The notes beneath the pieces were generated by a model. The model worked only from the letters and a program-made list of their open reading frames with translations. It was not told where the DNA came from and searched no databases. Below are positions 24,184 through 33,214 of a stretch of 64,000 nucleotides of DNA, piece by piece. The position numbers were made by a program, and so were the translations under genes. How positions within the stretch are numbered: the first letter of the stretch is position 1; the number at the start of each line of letters is the position of its first letter. This DNA is from Armatimonadota bacterium (lineage in GTDB: Bacteria; Armatimonadota; Armatimonadia; Armatimonadales; Armatimonadaceae), in NCBI GenBank assembly GCA_026392155.1, contig JAPLCP010000182.1, forward strand, positions 1-64,000, read 5' to 3'.

Positions 24184-24819
24184 CTACGATGCCTTGCCGT
24201 TGTCGACGACATGCATGTTGGCGATCTCGATCTCCCCAACCTCTAAGCCTGCCTTGATACAGAAGTTAGCATGGGTATCGGTGTGATCTTTGGTGGTGCG
24301 GAACGGAAACTGGTACTGTCGCCACTCCGGGGTCAGGCGGACGTTTTTTTGAAGCTCTGCGGTATGAGGCGAGAGCCCCTCCTCGAAGACAACATAGACA
24401 GCCGTCTTCTTCACCGAGCGTCCCCAGAACTGAACCGTAAGATTGTGGTTGCCCTCCACGGCCTGCGGGACTTTCTTCAGAAGCTGAGCGCACCAGTATT
24501 TATTGGGGTCCACGGTGGTGACCTCAAGGTGGAGCGAGTGCTGCGAGCCTGCGGGGAGCTCAGGGCTGACCTGGAGCTTCATGGTCGCCGCTGCAGGTTT
24601 CTGGGTGGCAAGGCTCCACCCTTGCCGAGTGGGGTCAATCAGAGAGGCACCTGTCAGAGGCTTTTGGCCTGAAACGCTTACCGGAGGCTTAGCCTGTGGA
24701 CTCTCGGAAGGTCCAGAGGGTTCAGGGCGGGGCGAGAGAACTTTGACGGCACCAAAAATGCCAAGGACGACCAGGGTGCCGACCACCACAAAACCACCCG
24801 GTTTTAAGATGACTTTCAT
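24184..24819 (-). CDS. Membrane-anchored protein with carbohydrate-binding-like beta-sandwich
   Basis: A 211-residue protein: one N-terminal membrane segment (10-28), a Pro/Ser linker, then a beta-sandwich (about 70-205). The pattern GWSLAT...HSLHLEVTTVDPNKYWCAQLLKKV...LTVQFWGRS...WRQYQFPF is that of CBM4/9-type domains, suggesting glycan binding. GATAAT ends 6 bases before the ATG. It diverges from a GH20 gene 41 bases away, supporting a role in glycan handling. Confidence 0.65.
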   Translation of the reverse strand: MKVILKPGGFVVVGTLVVLGIFGAVKVLSPRPEPSGPSESPQAKPPVSVSGQKPLTGASLIDPTRQGWSLATQKPAAATMKLQVSPELPAGSQHSLHLEVTTVDPNKYWCAQLLKKVPQAVEGNHNLTVQFWGRSVKKTAVYVVFEEGLSPHTAELQKNVRLTPEWRQYQFPFRTTKDHTDTHANFCIKAGLEVGEIEIANMHVVDNGKAS

Positions 24820-24860
24820 GCTCTTATTATCGGTGCAATCTTAGCCGAACATAAGGGAGT

Positions 24861-26399
24861 ATGTCACGATTTGTTTCTCTTGCAGCACTTGGTATGTTAG
24901 GCTTGGGCTGTCAGCGCCGCCCTCGCTCTCCCAAGCTGCCAAGTGTCCCCGATAAAGTCGTGGAGGAGGGAGTGCCGCTGAGCCAAGTGCCCTTCCCAAA
25001 ACCGGTGTCCGTACAACCGCAAGCGCCTGTGCTAATCCCACGGCCCAAGGAGGTACGCTTCGAGTCGCTTGCCGGATTTACACTCACCCCCGAGACCCTC
25101 ATCGTCCTTCCATCGGGCTTGAAACCCGAAGAGCAGCGTGCTGTTCGTGCACTTCAAGAAGGTCTTGCAAGGCGCTTGGGCAAGCCCCTCCGCCTCGCCA
25201 GCGCACCGGGGCCAAGCCAGGCGATTTGTCTTGAGCGGGCCGACTCGCAGACACCCGAGAAGCCAGAAGGGTACACGCTTACCATTCAGCCCGAGAGCAT
25301 ACGCGTGACCGGACGAGATGCGCGTGGGCTCTTTTGGGGCGTTCAGACACTCCTTCAGCTCCTTGGCAAGAACACGAAAAGCACGACACTGCCGCGAGTC
25401 GCCATCCGCGACTGGCCGACGCTCTCGCTTCGTGCGGTACATCTCTTTCATGGCAACCGTGCTCTCCCGTTTCACCAGAAGCTCATCCAGCGCATCTTGA
25501 CACCGCTCAAGCTGAACGCCCTCTTTTTAGAAGTTGAGCAGGTGCGCTGGGACGCCGACCCGAGTGTTGCGCCCCCGTGGGCAGGCACCAGGGCTCAACT
25601 AAAAGAAGAGCTTGCCTTTGCCCGTGAGCGAAGTATCACGGTCTACCCACTGCTCCAGAGCTTGGGGCACATGGGCTGGCTCCTCGGCAAGGGCAACAAC
25701 GCTCGGTTTGCTGAAGACCCCGCCACGCCCTACGCGCTCTGTCTCAATGACCCTGCGGCGGTGAAGTATCTGGAGCGCTTTGTCGCCGAGGCCGATGCGC
25801 TCTTTCAAGCTCCCGCCTTTCATGTCGGCCTGGATGAAGTGGCGATGCGGGGACGCTTTCCCTACCGCTCTCGTCCTACCGCGGCACCTGAGCTGTTCTT
25901 AAAAGGCGTACGGCACTGGCACGACTTCTTTGCTGCCCGTGGCAAGCCGATCTCGGTCTGGGCAGATATGGCGCTCCACGCTCCGGAAGTCAATCCTGCC
26001 TTTGGCACCGCCCCACGCGCCACCGATGCCGCCCAGATACGCGCTGGCATCCCGAAAGACGTGATCCTTGCGGACTGGCAGTACGGTACCCACGATGAGT
26101 TTCCGTCACTGCGACAGCTAAAAAACGCGGGATTTCAGAAGCTGATAGCCGCAAGCTGGTACCGGCCTAAGAACATCCAGACCCTCAGCCGTGCGGCAGT
26201 CCAAGTGGGAGCACAGGGGCTGATCCAGACTACCTGGTGTGGCTATGAGTCCCATGAGGATGTCTTGAAAACCCAAGAAAAGCGCCAGTTCACCGCCATG
26301 GTACTGGCCGCTGAGTACTTCTGGAATGGTGGTGGCCCCGCCCCCGAAGAGCTTCCTTTCTCCCCGGAGGCGGTCTTTGACCAGTACTGGAGTGCCTAG
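24861..26399 (+). CDS. Lipoprotein beta-N-acetylhexosaminidase-like glycosidase (GH20)
   Basis: A 512-residue protein. The signal peptide ends in a lipobox (LGMLGLGC), so lipid attachment is expected. Then come a GH20b-type N-terminal domain (about 65-175: YTLTIQPESIRVTGRDARGL and GVQTLLQLL) and a TIM barrel. The catalytic Asp-Glu pair is in HVGLDEVAMRG. GH20 enzymes remove terminal GlcNAc or GalNAc. The barrel is somewhat short and the HxGGDE form is replaced by HVGLDE, so specificity may differ. The start ATG 24861 has AAGGGAG too close for normal use. The 3' end overlaps the helicase gene by 4 bases. Confidence 0.85.
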   Translation: MSRFVSLAALGMLGLGCQRRPRSPKLPSVPDKVVEEGVPLSQVPFPKPVSVQPQAPVLIPRPKEVRFESLAGFTLTPETLIVLPSGLKPEEQRAVRALQEGLARRLGKPLRLASAPGPSQAICLERADSQTPEKPEGYTLTIQPESIRVTGRDARGLFWGVQTLLQLLGKNTKSTTLPRVAIRDWPTLSLRAVHLFHGNRALPFHQKLIQRILTPLKLNALFLEVEQVRWDADPSVAPPWAGTRAQLKEELAFARERSITVYPLLQSLGHMGWLLGKGNNARFAEDPATPYALCLNDPAAVKYLERFVAEADALFQAPAFHVGLDEVAMRGRFPYRSRPTAAPELFLKGVRHWHDFFAARGKPISVWADMALHAPEVNPAFGTAPRATDAAQIRAGIPKDVILADWQYGTHDEFPSLRQLKNAGFQKLIAASWYRPKNIQTLSRAAVQVGAQGLIQTTWCGYESHEDVLKTQEKRQFTAMVLAAEYFWNGGGPAPEELPFSPEAVFDQYWSA

Positions 26400-28309
26400 C
26401 GCCGATTGTCTTCGGGCTTGGCGTGGCCGACTTTCGGGCGACGGCCTCGGAGCTTGGTACTGCTGAGCGCCTCGATCACCTGGTCGGCATGAGCGGCGGG
26501 CACCTCGAAGAACGAGACACGGTCTAGGACATCAATAGTGCCGACCGACTTGGGCGGCAGGCCGGTCTCGTTAAGAATCGCCCCGACCAAGTCGGAGGGG
26601 CGTAGCTTGTCAGCGCGGCCCATGCTCACAAAGAGGCGCACCATCCCGACTTCAGGCTGCTCGCGCTGTGCGGCCCGCTCCTCGTTCATCTCTTCTTCAC
26701 GGGAGTTGCCTGCGGAGGTGGCTTCCCACAGAAGCTGGAGCGCGGCGGCGGCGATATCGGCGATATCGTGGCGCTCGGTGAGCTCACTGACCACGGGGAA
26801 CTGCCCCTCGAAGTTACCCGACTCTAGGCGCTCGGCGAGCTTGCTGGCGAAAACCTCACGCCGACGGGTGGCGATATCGGCGTTACTGGGAACCCGAAGC
26901 GGGGAGATCTTGGCCCCGATCTGGTGCTCAAAGCGCATCAAGTTCCGGCGGTCACGGGGCTCGATTAAGCTAAGAGCATCCCCCTCACGACCCGCACGCC
27001 CGGTCCGCCCGATGCGGTGGATGTACTGCTCGACATCCCAGGGAAGATCGAAGTTAATGACATGGGTGACCGAGTCAATGTCCAGCCCGCGCGCTGCCAC
27101 ATCGGTGGCGACGAGAATATCGGCATGACCTTCCTTGAACTTCTTCATCACCCGGTCACGCTCGGACTGCGCCATGTCTCCGTGGATCGGCTCCGCGGCG
27201 TAGCCCCGGACACTCAGCCCCTCGGCGAGCTCCTGGGTCTCTAGGCGCGTGCGGCAGAAGACAATCGTGGGGCCAGGGGTTTCCATGTCTAAGATACGGG
27301 CCAGCGCCTCGCGCTTCTTGCCGGGTGCGACTTCGTAGTAGACCTGTCGGACGGTGTCCACGGTGCGCTGCTTGGAGGCGATCTCCACTTTCTGGGCACC
27401 GGGCAGGAACTTCTTCACCAGCGCCGAGATCGCCGGAGGCATGGTCGCCGAGAAGAGCGCGGTCTGGCGGGTCGTGGGAAGCGCGGCAAGAATCGTCTCG
27501 ATGTCCTCCACAAAACCAAAGGCCAGCATCTCATCGGCCTCATCAATGGCGCAGAACGAGACTTTCTCCAGGTTCACCGATCCACGCCGCATGTGGTCCA
27601 TGAGACGCCCTGGGGTTCCCACGACAACGGCAGGGGGCTTCATCAGGGCGCGGAACTGTCGGTCAATCGGCTGGCCACCGTAGACCGGCACCACGCGCAG
27701 ACCGGTTTTTCCCGCCAGCTTGTGGATCTGCTCCGCCGCCTGGATCGCCAGCTCACGGGTAGGAACGAGCACAAGGGCCTGCGTCCCCGGCGCATCCACA
27801 TCAATTCGGGCAAGAAGTGGCAAGGCAAAGGCGGCTGTCTTGCCCGTGCCGGTCTGTGCCTGACCGATCAGATCCTTGCCTTCGAGGAGAACCGGAATGG
27901 CCCGTGCTTGAATGGGCGTCGGAGACTCAAAGCCCGCCACCGTAATGGCCGCTAGTAGCGCTTCCGGCAGGCCCAGCTCCGCAAAGCCCGGCAGGGGGAT
28001 CTCCACAATCGGCTCAGCAGACGGCTTTGGGGCATTTGGGGCAGCAGGGGCAGAGGCTGGCTTGACGGCTCGTGGCTTGGTCACACGCGGCGCTTCGGAC
28101 TCGCTGGATGCAGCAAACTCCGGCTTTGGTGCAAACTCTGGCTTTGGTTTTGCGGCAGGTTTTGGCGCAAAAGACGGCCTATCCGCGTAGGGAGGTTTGG
28201 CACCCGTGGGCTTCTTCGCCGCAGGGCGAGGAGCGGATTTCGGGGTAGTCGGCTTCGCGCCGAAGGGCAGGGATTTCTTCCCTGGCTTAGGATTGTCGTT
28301 TTTCTTCAC
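26396..28309 (-). CDS. DEAD-box RNA helicase with DbpA-type C-terminal domain
   Basis: A 637-residue helicase. A Lys/Pro/Ala-rich low-complexity N-terminus (1-105) precedes a Q motif (ESPTPIQARAIP), Walker A (AQTGTGKT), PTRELA, DEAD in CAIDEADEM, SAT, and HRIGRTGRAG. The C-terminal part (about 555-625) carries a DbpA-like RNA-binding fold (MVRLFVSMGRADKLRPSDLV). Such proteins help ribosome assembly or unwinding of cold-stabilised RNA. The start is a GTG at 28309 with no clear ribosome site. Confidence 0.93.
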   Translation of the reverse strand: MKKNDNPKPGKKSLPFGAKPTTPKSAPRPAAKKPTGAKPPYADRPSFAPKPAAKPKPEFAPKPEFAASSESEAPRVTKPRAVKPASAPAAPNAPKPSAEPIVEIPLPGFAELGLPEALLAAITVAGFESPTPIQARAIPVLLEGKDLIGQAQTGTGKTAAFALPLLARIDVDAPGTQALVLVPTRELAIQAAEQIHKLAGKTGLRVVPVYGGQPIDRQFRALMKPPAVVVGTPGRLMDHMRRGSVNLEKVSFCAIDEADEMLAFGFVEDIETILAALPTTRQTALFSATMPPAISALVKKFLPGAQKVEIASKQRTVDTVRQVYYEVAPGKKREALARILDMETPGPTIVFCRTRLETQELAEGLSVRGYAAEPIHGDMAQSERDRVMKKFKEGHADILVATDVAARGLDIDSVTHVINFDLPWDVEQYIHRIGRTGRAGREGDALSLIEPRDRRNLMRFEHQIGAKISPLRVPSNADIATRRREVFASKLAERLESGNFEGQFPVVSELTERHDIADIAAAALQLLWEATSAGNSREEEMNEERAAQREQPEVGMVRLFVSMGRADKLRPSDLVGAILNETGLPPKSVGTIDVLDRVSFFEVPAAHADQVIEALSSTKLRGRRPKVGHAKPEDNRR

Positions 28310-28426
28310 GGAATGGTATATCTCTAATCAGAGGGAATCGCCACAAATGCCCGGCCTTGCCTCTACATCCTGCGAATCGCGGGTTGCACTTTCGCTCACG
28401 AAATACTTGGTGGCGTATAATGCTCT

Positions 28427-29779
28427 ATGGCGACTTTCAGAGCAGAACGCGACACGGGCTATCGGGGAATCTGGTACATGAACCAGCCTGTCAAAAGCCC
28501 TCTACGCTACAAGTACAGTGGAGGCTTTGCGACCTATCCTCAGCAGCATGTCCCGATCGCGATCTATGCACCAAAAGCCCAGAAGACGTTTTTTGTGTAC
28601 GGAGCGACGCCGCCGGGGAAGAATACGCTCTGGCATGCGGTGAGCTACTTCGACCATAAGACGGGCACTGTCCCGCGCCCGGCGCTCCTTCTCGACAAGA
28701 AAACCGACGATGCCCACGACAACCCGACTCTGGCTATAGATGGCGATGGCTACCTCTGGGTGTTCTCGAACTCCCATGGAACGGGGAGGCCGTCGTTTAT
28801 TCATCGGAGCGTAAAGCCTTATGAGATAGATGCTTGGGAACGCATCCTTGAGACGAATTTTTCCTATGGCCAGCCCTGGTGGCTTGAGAAACACGGCTTT
28901 GTTTTTCTGCACACCCGCTACAGCAAGGGGCGGGGTTTGTTCTGCCAGACCAGCCGCGACGGGCGCACGTGGGACGAGCCACAGCCCACGGCTTTTATCG
29001 CGCAGGGGCACTATCAGATTAGCTGGCCCGACACCAAGCGCGGCGTGCTGACTACGGTCTTTGACTACCACCCCAGCCCAGGCGGCCTCAACGCCCGCAC
29101 GAACCTCTATCTGATGCAGAGCCGCGACGGCGGAAAGAGCTGGGCGAGTATCTCCGGCGAGAAACTGACCCTGCCGCTCACCCAGACTCCCAACCCCGCG
29201 CTGGTCTTTGACTACCAGAAGGAGGGCAAGCTGGTCTACCTCAAGGATGTTGGCTACGATGCGGCAGGGAGAGTCATCGTGCTCTACCTAACCAGCAAGG
29301 GCTTTGAGCTGGGGCCACAGAGTGGCCCGTACCAGTGGTGGACAGCACGCTGGACCGGGACAGGCTGGGAGCGAAATGCCGTCACGGAGTCGGATCATAA
29401 CTACGATCATGGCTCATTCTATATCGAAGGCGAGGGGCAGTGGCGGATGATGGCGCCCACTGGCCCCGGCCCCCAGCCGGGGACAACAGGCGGTGAGGTC
29501 TTTGTTTGGACGACGCAAAACTTTGGGCAGAGCTGGCGCAAGGAGGCATCTCTTACGCCTAGCGCCACTCGAAACCATACCTATGTGCGCCGTCCGCTCG
29601 ATGCCCATCCGGGCTTCTATGCCCTCTGGGCCGATGGCGACCCACTCGACGATCTGAAAGCACCCCACTTCTCGCAGCTCTACTTTGCGACAAAGACAGG
29701 AGCTGTCTTTACTCTCCCGGAGGCAATGCCGACGGAGACGGCTTCCCCCACACCCTACAACTATGCAAAAACTTCCTGA
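28427..29779 (+). CDS. BNR_4-type sialidase-fold beta-propeller protein
   Basis: A 450-residue protein, without signal peptide, with Asp-box-like blades (CQTSRDGRTWDEP, LMQSRDGGKSWAS, TTQNFGQSWRKE). The opening GYRGIWYMNQPV and HDNPTLAIDGDGYLWVF fit the BNR repeat-containing family PF15892, which is found near polysaccharide lyases. It may bind or cut a glycan, but no activity can be assigned. TATAAT ends 5 bases before the ATG (leaderless). The 3' end overlaps the next gene by 17 bases. Confidence 0.75.
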   Translation: MATFRAERDTGYRGIWYMNQPVKSPLRYKYSGGFATYPQQHVPIAIYAPKAQKTFFVYGATPPGKNTLWHAVSYFDHKTGTVPRPALLLDKKTDDAHDNPTLAIDGDGYLWVFSNSHGTGRPSFIHRSVKPYEIDAWERILETNFSYGQPWWLEKHGFVFLHTRYSKGRGLFCQTSRDGRTWDEPQPTAFIAQGHYQISWPDTKRGVLTTVFDYHPSPGGLNARTNLYLMQSRDGGKSWASISGEKLTLPLTQTPNPALVFDYQKEGKLVYLKDVGYDAAGRVIVLYLTSKGFELGPQSGPYQWWTARWTGTGWERNAVTESDHNYDHGSFYIEGEGQWRMMAPTGPGPQPGTTGGEVFVWTTQNFGQSWRKEASLTPSATRNHTYVRRPLDAHPGFYALWADGDPLDDLKAPHFSQLYFATKTGAVFTLPEAMPTETASPTPYNYAKTS

Positions 29780-30680
29780 AGGCAAGGGGCTGGCCGCACA
29801 GTTCCCCGGCGATAAAGGGATCGCCCGACATGCAGCGGTGATCTTGACAGAGGACTTTGAATCGGGTGATATTGCCTCACTGAAGATGAAGTGGTCGGAT
29901 ATCTCCAATAAAGCAGGCAAGCCGCTGGCACTAGAGAGTAAAGAGGGGCGACGGGCGCTCAAGATCACGGCGACTCTGGGGGAGAACAATGGAGGGCACC
30001 TCTTCACACTTCTGCCTCGCGCCACCGAGACACTCTTTGCCCAGTTTTATGTGCGCTTCGAGCCCGATGCCGACTACATCCACCATTTTGTCTGGATGGG
30101 AGGGCACAATCCCCCCGTGCGCTGGCCCAACCCACAGGCAGGAAATAAACCCAATGGCGACGATAGGCTCTCTGTGGGTATCGAGCCCTTCGGTTTCAAT
30201 GGGCGCTACTCGGCCCCGGGCGCGTGGAACTTTTATACCTACTGGCACGAGATGAAAAAGAGCGCCGACAGACGCTACTGGGGCGCGGGAATCGGGCCGG
30301 ACAAGCCGCTGCTGGTTCCGAAAGACCGCTGGCAGTGTGTCGAGTTCATGACCAAGCTCAACTCCACCCCCGAAAAATCCGATGGCGAGCTGGCGCTTTG
30401 GCTCGATGGCAAGCTCGTCCTGCATGTCGCACCGGGCGTGCGCCGTGGTCCATGGACGGGGCAGGGCTTCACGCTTCCTGAGTCTGGCGGCGAGCCTTTC
30501 GAGGGGTTTCGCTGGCGCACATCGGATAAGCTCAAGCTCAATAACTTCTGGCTAGAGCACTATGTTACTGAGGAAGCACTGCGGCGAAATCGTAGCCGCC
30601 TCAAGCCGACGAACTCGGTCTGGTTCGGTGATATTGTTCTGGCCACGGCGTACATCGGGCCACGCACGGGCACCCCATAA
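29763..30680 (+). CDS. Jelly-roll polysaccharide-lyase-like protein
   Basis: A ~305-residue protein with features of a concanavalin-like beta jelly roll: FESGDIASLKMKWSD at the start, LFAQFYVRFEPDADYIHHFVWMGG, and WQCVEFMTKLNSTPEKSDG with ALWLDGKLV. This pattern is seen in alginate-lyase-like families and secreted glycan-binding proteins. Exact family not recognised; no signal peptide is visible. The ATG at 29763 is inside the end of the propeller gene (17-base overlap), so both are coexpressed and probably act on one glycan. Confidence 0.6.
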   Translation: MQKLPEGKGLAAQFPGDKGIARHAAVILTEDFESGDIASLKMKWSDISNKAGKPLALESKEGRRALKITATLGENNGGHLFTLLPRATETLFAQFYVRFEPDADYIHHFVWMGGHNPPVRWPNPQAGNKPNGDDRLSVGIEPFGFNGRYSAPGAWNFYTYWHEMKKSADRRYWGAGIGPDKPLLVPKDRWQCVEFMTKLNSTPEKSDGELALWLDGKLVLHVAPGVRRGPWTGQGFTLPESGGEPFEGFRWRTSDKLKLNNFWLEHYVTEEALRRNRSRLKPTNSVWFGDIVLATAYIGPRTGTP

Positions 30681-30758
30681 ACAGAAATAAACTTTAGTGC
30701 AACTTTCTGGACTGAGGACTGTCTCAGGAAGGCAAGATGGAGTTTAGAGAAAGAAAAG

Positions 30759-30832
30759 TGGCCTCGAAGGGACTCGAACCCCTGACACTCGGTTCCGAAG
30801 ACCGATGCTCTAATCCGCTGAGCTACGAAGCC
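30759..30832 (-). tRNA. tRNA-Arg (anticodon UCG)
   Basis: The minus strand folds as a complete cloverleaf of 74 bases: acceptor GGCTTCG/CGAGGCC, D arm GCTC...GAGC, anticodon stem TCGGT/ACCGA with loop CTTCGGA (anticodon TCG, reading CGA), and T arm with TTCGAGT. Discriminator base A. CCA is not encoded. It lies alone between the jelly-roll gene and greA, and a pyrimidine-rich stretch follows. Confidence 0.97.
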
Positions 30833-30999
30833 AAACACTCCAGACCAAGCGCTGGTAAGCCAATTATATCACGACCCCGAAAAAAAATCTGGGCCTGGTA
30901 CTAATTCGGGGAACTTTCTTTCTCTTACTTCGTACTACTTAGGAAATTGAGCGGGAGTAGCCGCCGATGATCGGACGAGAGTCCGGGGAGGCACATCGT

Positions 31000-31491
31000 A
31001 TGCTGGTGATGGAAACACAAGAAGAAGTAATTGTCCTGACAAGTCAAGGACATCAACGAATCGAAGAAGAGCTGAATCGTCTGGTGACGGTGGACCGTCA
31101 CGAGGTAGCGGCTCGAATCCGGGATGCAAAGGACTACGGCGAGCTCACCGAGAACGCTGAGTATGAAGCGGCCAAGAATGCTCAAGCCTTTGTTGAGGGG
31201 CGCATCATGGATCTCAAGAGCATTGTGGGACGTGCTCGGATTCTCCGTGACTCCGATATCCCGACGGATCATGTCGGGCTGGGAAGCATTGTGACAATCC
31301 AGGATAAGAACTTTGGCGACGACTGGACGGTTACTTTAGTCTCGTCCTACGAAGCGGATCCGGATCGGGATCTTCTCTCCGATGAGTCGCCGATTGGCAA
31401 AGCACTTCTGCGCAAGCATGTTGGAGAGAGCGTCGAAGTGAAGACCCCTGATGGTCTTATTGCCTACGAAGTGACATCTATTACAAAGTAG
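31000..31491 (+). CDS. greA: Transcription elongation factor GreA
   Basis: A 163-residue protein that helps stalled RNA polymerase by stimulating transcript cleavage. The N-terminal coiled coil (residues ~10-80) carries ELTENAEYEAAKNAQ with the acidic tip residues, and the C-terminal FKBP-like domain has LLSDESPIGKALL. The ATG at 31000 is preferred since GGGGAGG sits 8 bases upstream. The 3' end overlaps the convergent M61 gene by 11 bases. Confidence 0.96.
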   Translation: MLVMETQEEVIVLTSQGHQRIEEELNRLVTVDRHEVAARIRDAKDYGELTENAEYEAAKNAQAFVEGRIMDLKSIVGRARILRDSDIPTDHVGLGSIVTIQDKNFGDDWTVTLVSSYEADPDRDLLSDESPIGKALLRKHVGESVEVKTPDGLIAYEVTSITK

Positions 31492-33214
31492 GCTTGCCGC
31501 TGAGGCCAGCTAGTATCCCCGCCTGCGATGTGGTTGGGCGGGGAGCAGGGCGCAGTCGAAACGAGGTCGCCTCTTCTGTACCCAGAGTCAGTGTTGCTTG
31601 CTGAGTCACTCCACTGCGCTGGTAGGTCAGCCGCAGAGTATCTCCAGGTTTCTGCGTGGTAAACGCCCCCCCGAGCAGCGCTTCTAGCGGCTGACCATCC
31701 ACACTCAGAATCACATCGCCTGGCAGTAAACCCGCCTTGGCGGCAGGTCCTTGTGGCGTGACGATCCCGATTTTGGCTTGGCCCACTTGGGAAAGATCCC
31801 AGCCAATCCCTAAAGTCGCCGACTTGCTCACCGCCGCTTCCGCCAGAATCCCGCCGGCTGCAAGCTGCTCTATGATTTGTAGCTCGTCGGTGGAGCGAAG
31901 TGCCCGCTCAAAAAAAGACGAGAGATCGCTCTTGGCAAGCCGGGAGGCCGTTCGCTCAATCTCACCTTCGGCGTAGCCCCGACCACTCTTCTGACACTGC
32001 GCAAGGAGGTCTTTGAGGACATCTATCAGCCCGATCGTATTGGCCGTGCGCTTACGCAGCTCAATGTCTAGGAGCAGGCCTACCACCAACCCCTTATTGT
32101 AGTAAGAAAGCCCTCCGTAGCCCTCTGACTCTTCTTGGCTCTCCCAGACTTTAGAGGATGTCTCTTCCAAGGTGACCCGGTGACGTGAGGGATTACTCTG
32201 AAGCTGGGTAAGCTGCTCGGCCTGATAGCCGAGCCAGAACCGCTGTGTTCCCAGTCCCGCCATCACGGTTAATAGAGGTGCGAAGTAGTCCGTCACGCCC
32301 TCGGCAAACCAGAGATCTCTTACCCGAACCGGGCGCATGTAGTCAAATGGCCCCAGAGCCGCAGGACGGATGCGCTTAATGTTCCAGGCATGGATAAACT
32401 CATGCGCCACAATGGTGAGATTCTCCGCATCAGGCTGCCGCAAGTTCGACGGGTCTAGCCGCAGTACCGTGCTATTGAGGTGCTCTAGTCCTCCAAAAAA
32501 GCTACCCTCGCGCGAAAAGTGAAAGAAGAAGACATAGCGCTCAAACGGAGCCCCACCAAAGACCTGGATGCCCGCTTGGGCGATCTTAAAAACGCTCTCG
32601 GCCCAGCGTGCATAGCGCGTCGGATCGCCGCCGGTAAACACCACGGAGAACGGAGTACTCTGGATCGTGCGGTCTATGCGTGTGAACGTCCCCAGCTCCG
32701 CAGGCTGATCCGCGAGCGTGTCGTAGTTTGGGGCAGAGAAAGTGTGCGGCTTGCCAGCGACCGGAGTGTTCCCACTGGCCACCTGCCAGCCCTTGGGGAG
32801 CTGATAGTCAATGGTGCAAGGGGCCTCTTTGCCGTCAACAACATAAGTTAAGGCCGCCGGGCCAGGGACAAAGCCGTGCTGACGATCCAGATAGGGCTCG
32901 AAGAAGCCAAAGCCCGTATCTGAGGCTTTTAGATCGTAGGAGAACGTGACACTTGCGGCTCCCTCCGTACTCACGCGCCAGGTGTGCGCATCGCTCTGCT
33001 TTAGGGGGAGAGGCTTTTGCGTGGGGCCTGTGGCGGAGAAACCACTTAGGTTGCGCTCGTTGCCACGTAGGACATACCAGCCAGGTGTCCAGGCAGGGAG
33101 CTGAAAGGCCACTTCGGGATCGCGGAGCCCCTCGGCTTTAACGGACACTCGGTAGCGCGTTGTCGCCAGATCGGCTACTTGCACAGTGTAGGTGACATGA
33201 GCCGGGGGAGTCAT
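31481..33214 (-). CDS. M61-family glycyl-aminopeptidase-like protease with PDZ domain
   Basis: A 577-residue protein: N-terminal beta domain (1-170), a thermolysin-like catalytic domain with HEFIHAWNIKRIRP (zinc motif HExxH) and the downstream Glu in WFAEGVTDYF, and a C-terminal PDZ domain (about 455-550, GPAAKAGLLPGDVILSVDG). No signal peptide is visible, although many relatives are exported. It starts by an ATGA overlap with the upstream sigma-factor gene, an unusual pairing. Confidence 0.92.
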   Translation of the reverse strand: MTPPAHVTYTVQVADLATTRYRVSVKAEGLRDPEVAFQLPAWTPGWYVLRGNERNLSGFSATGPTQKPLPLKQSDAHTWRVSTEGAASVTFSYDLKASDTGFGFFEPYLDRQHGFVPGPAALTYVVDGKEAPCTIDYQLPKGWQVASGNTPVAGKPHTFSAPNYDTLADQPAELGTFTRIDRTIQSTPFSVVFTGGDPTRYARWAESVFKIAQAGIQVFGGAPFERYVFFFHFSREGSFFGGLEHLNSTVLRLDPSNLRQPDAENLTIVAHEFIHAWNIKRIRPAALGPFDYMRPVRVRDLWFAEGVTDYFAPLLTVMAGLGTQRFWLGYQAEQLTQLQSNPSRHRVTLEETSSKVWESQEESEGYGGLSYYNKGLVVGLLLDIELRKRTANTIGLIDVLKDLLAQCQKSGRGYAEGEIERTASRLAKSDLSSFFERALRSTDELQIIEQLAAGGILAEAAVSKSATLGIGWDLSQVGQAKIGIVTPQGPAAKAGLLPGDVILSVDGQPLEALLGGAFTTQKPGDTLRLTYQRSGVTQQATLTLGTEEATSFRLRPAPRPTTSQAGILAGLSGKPTL

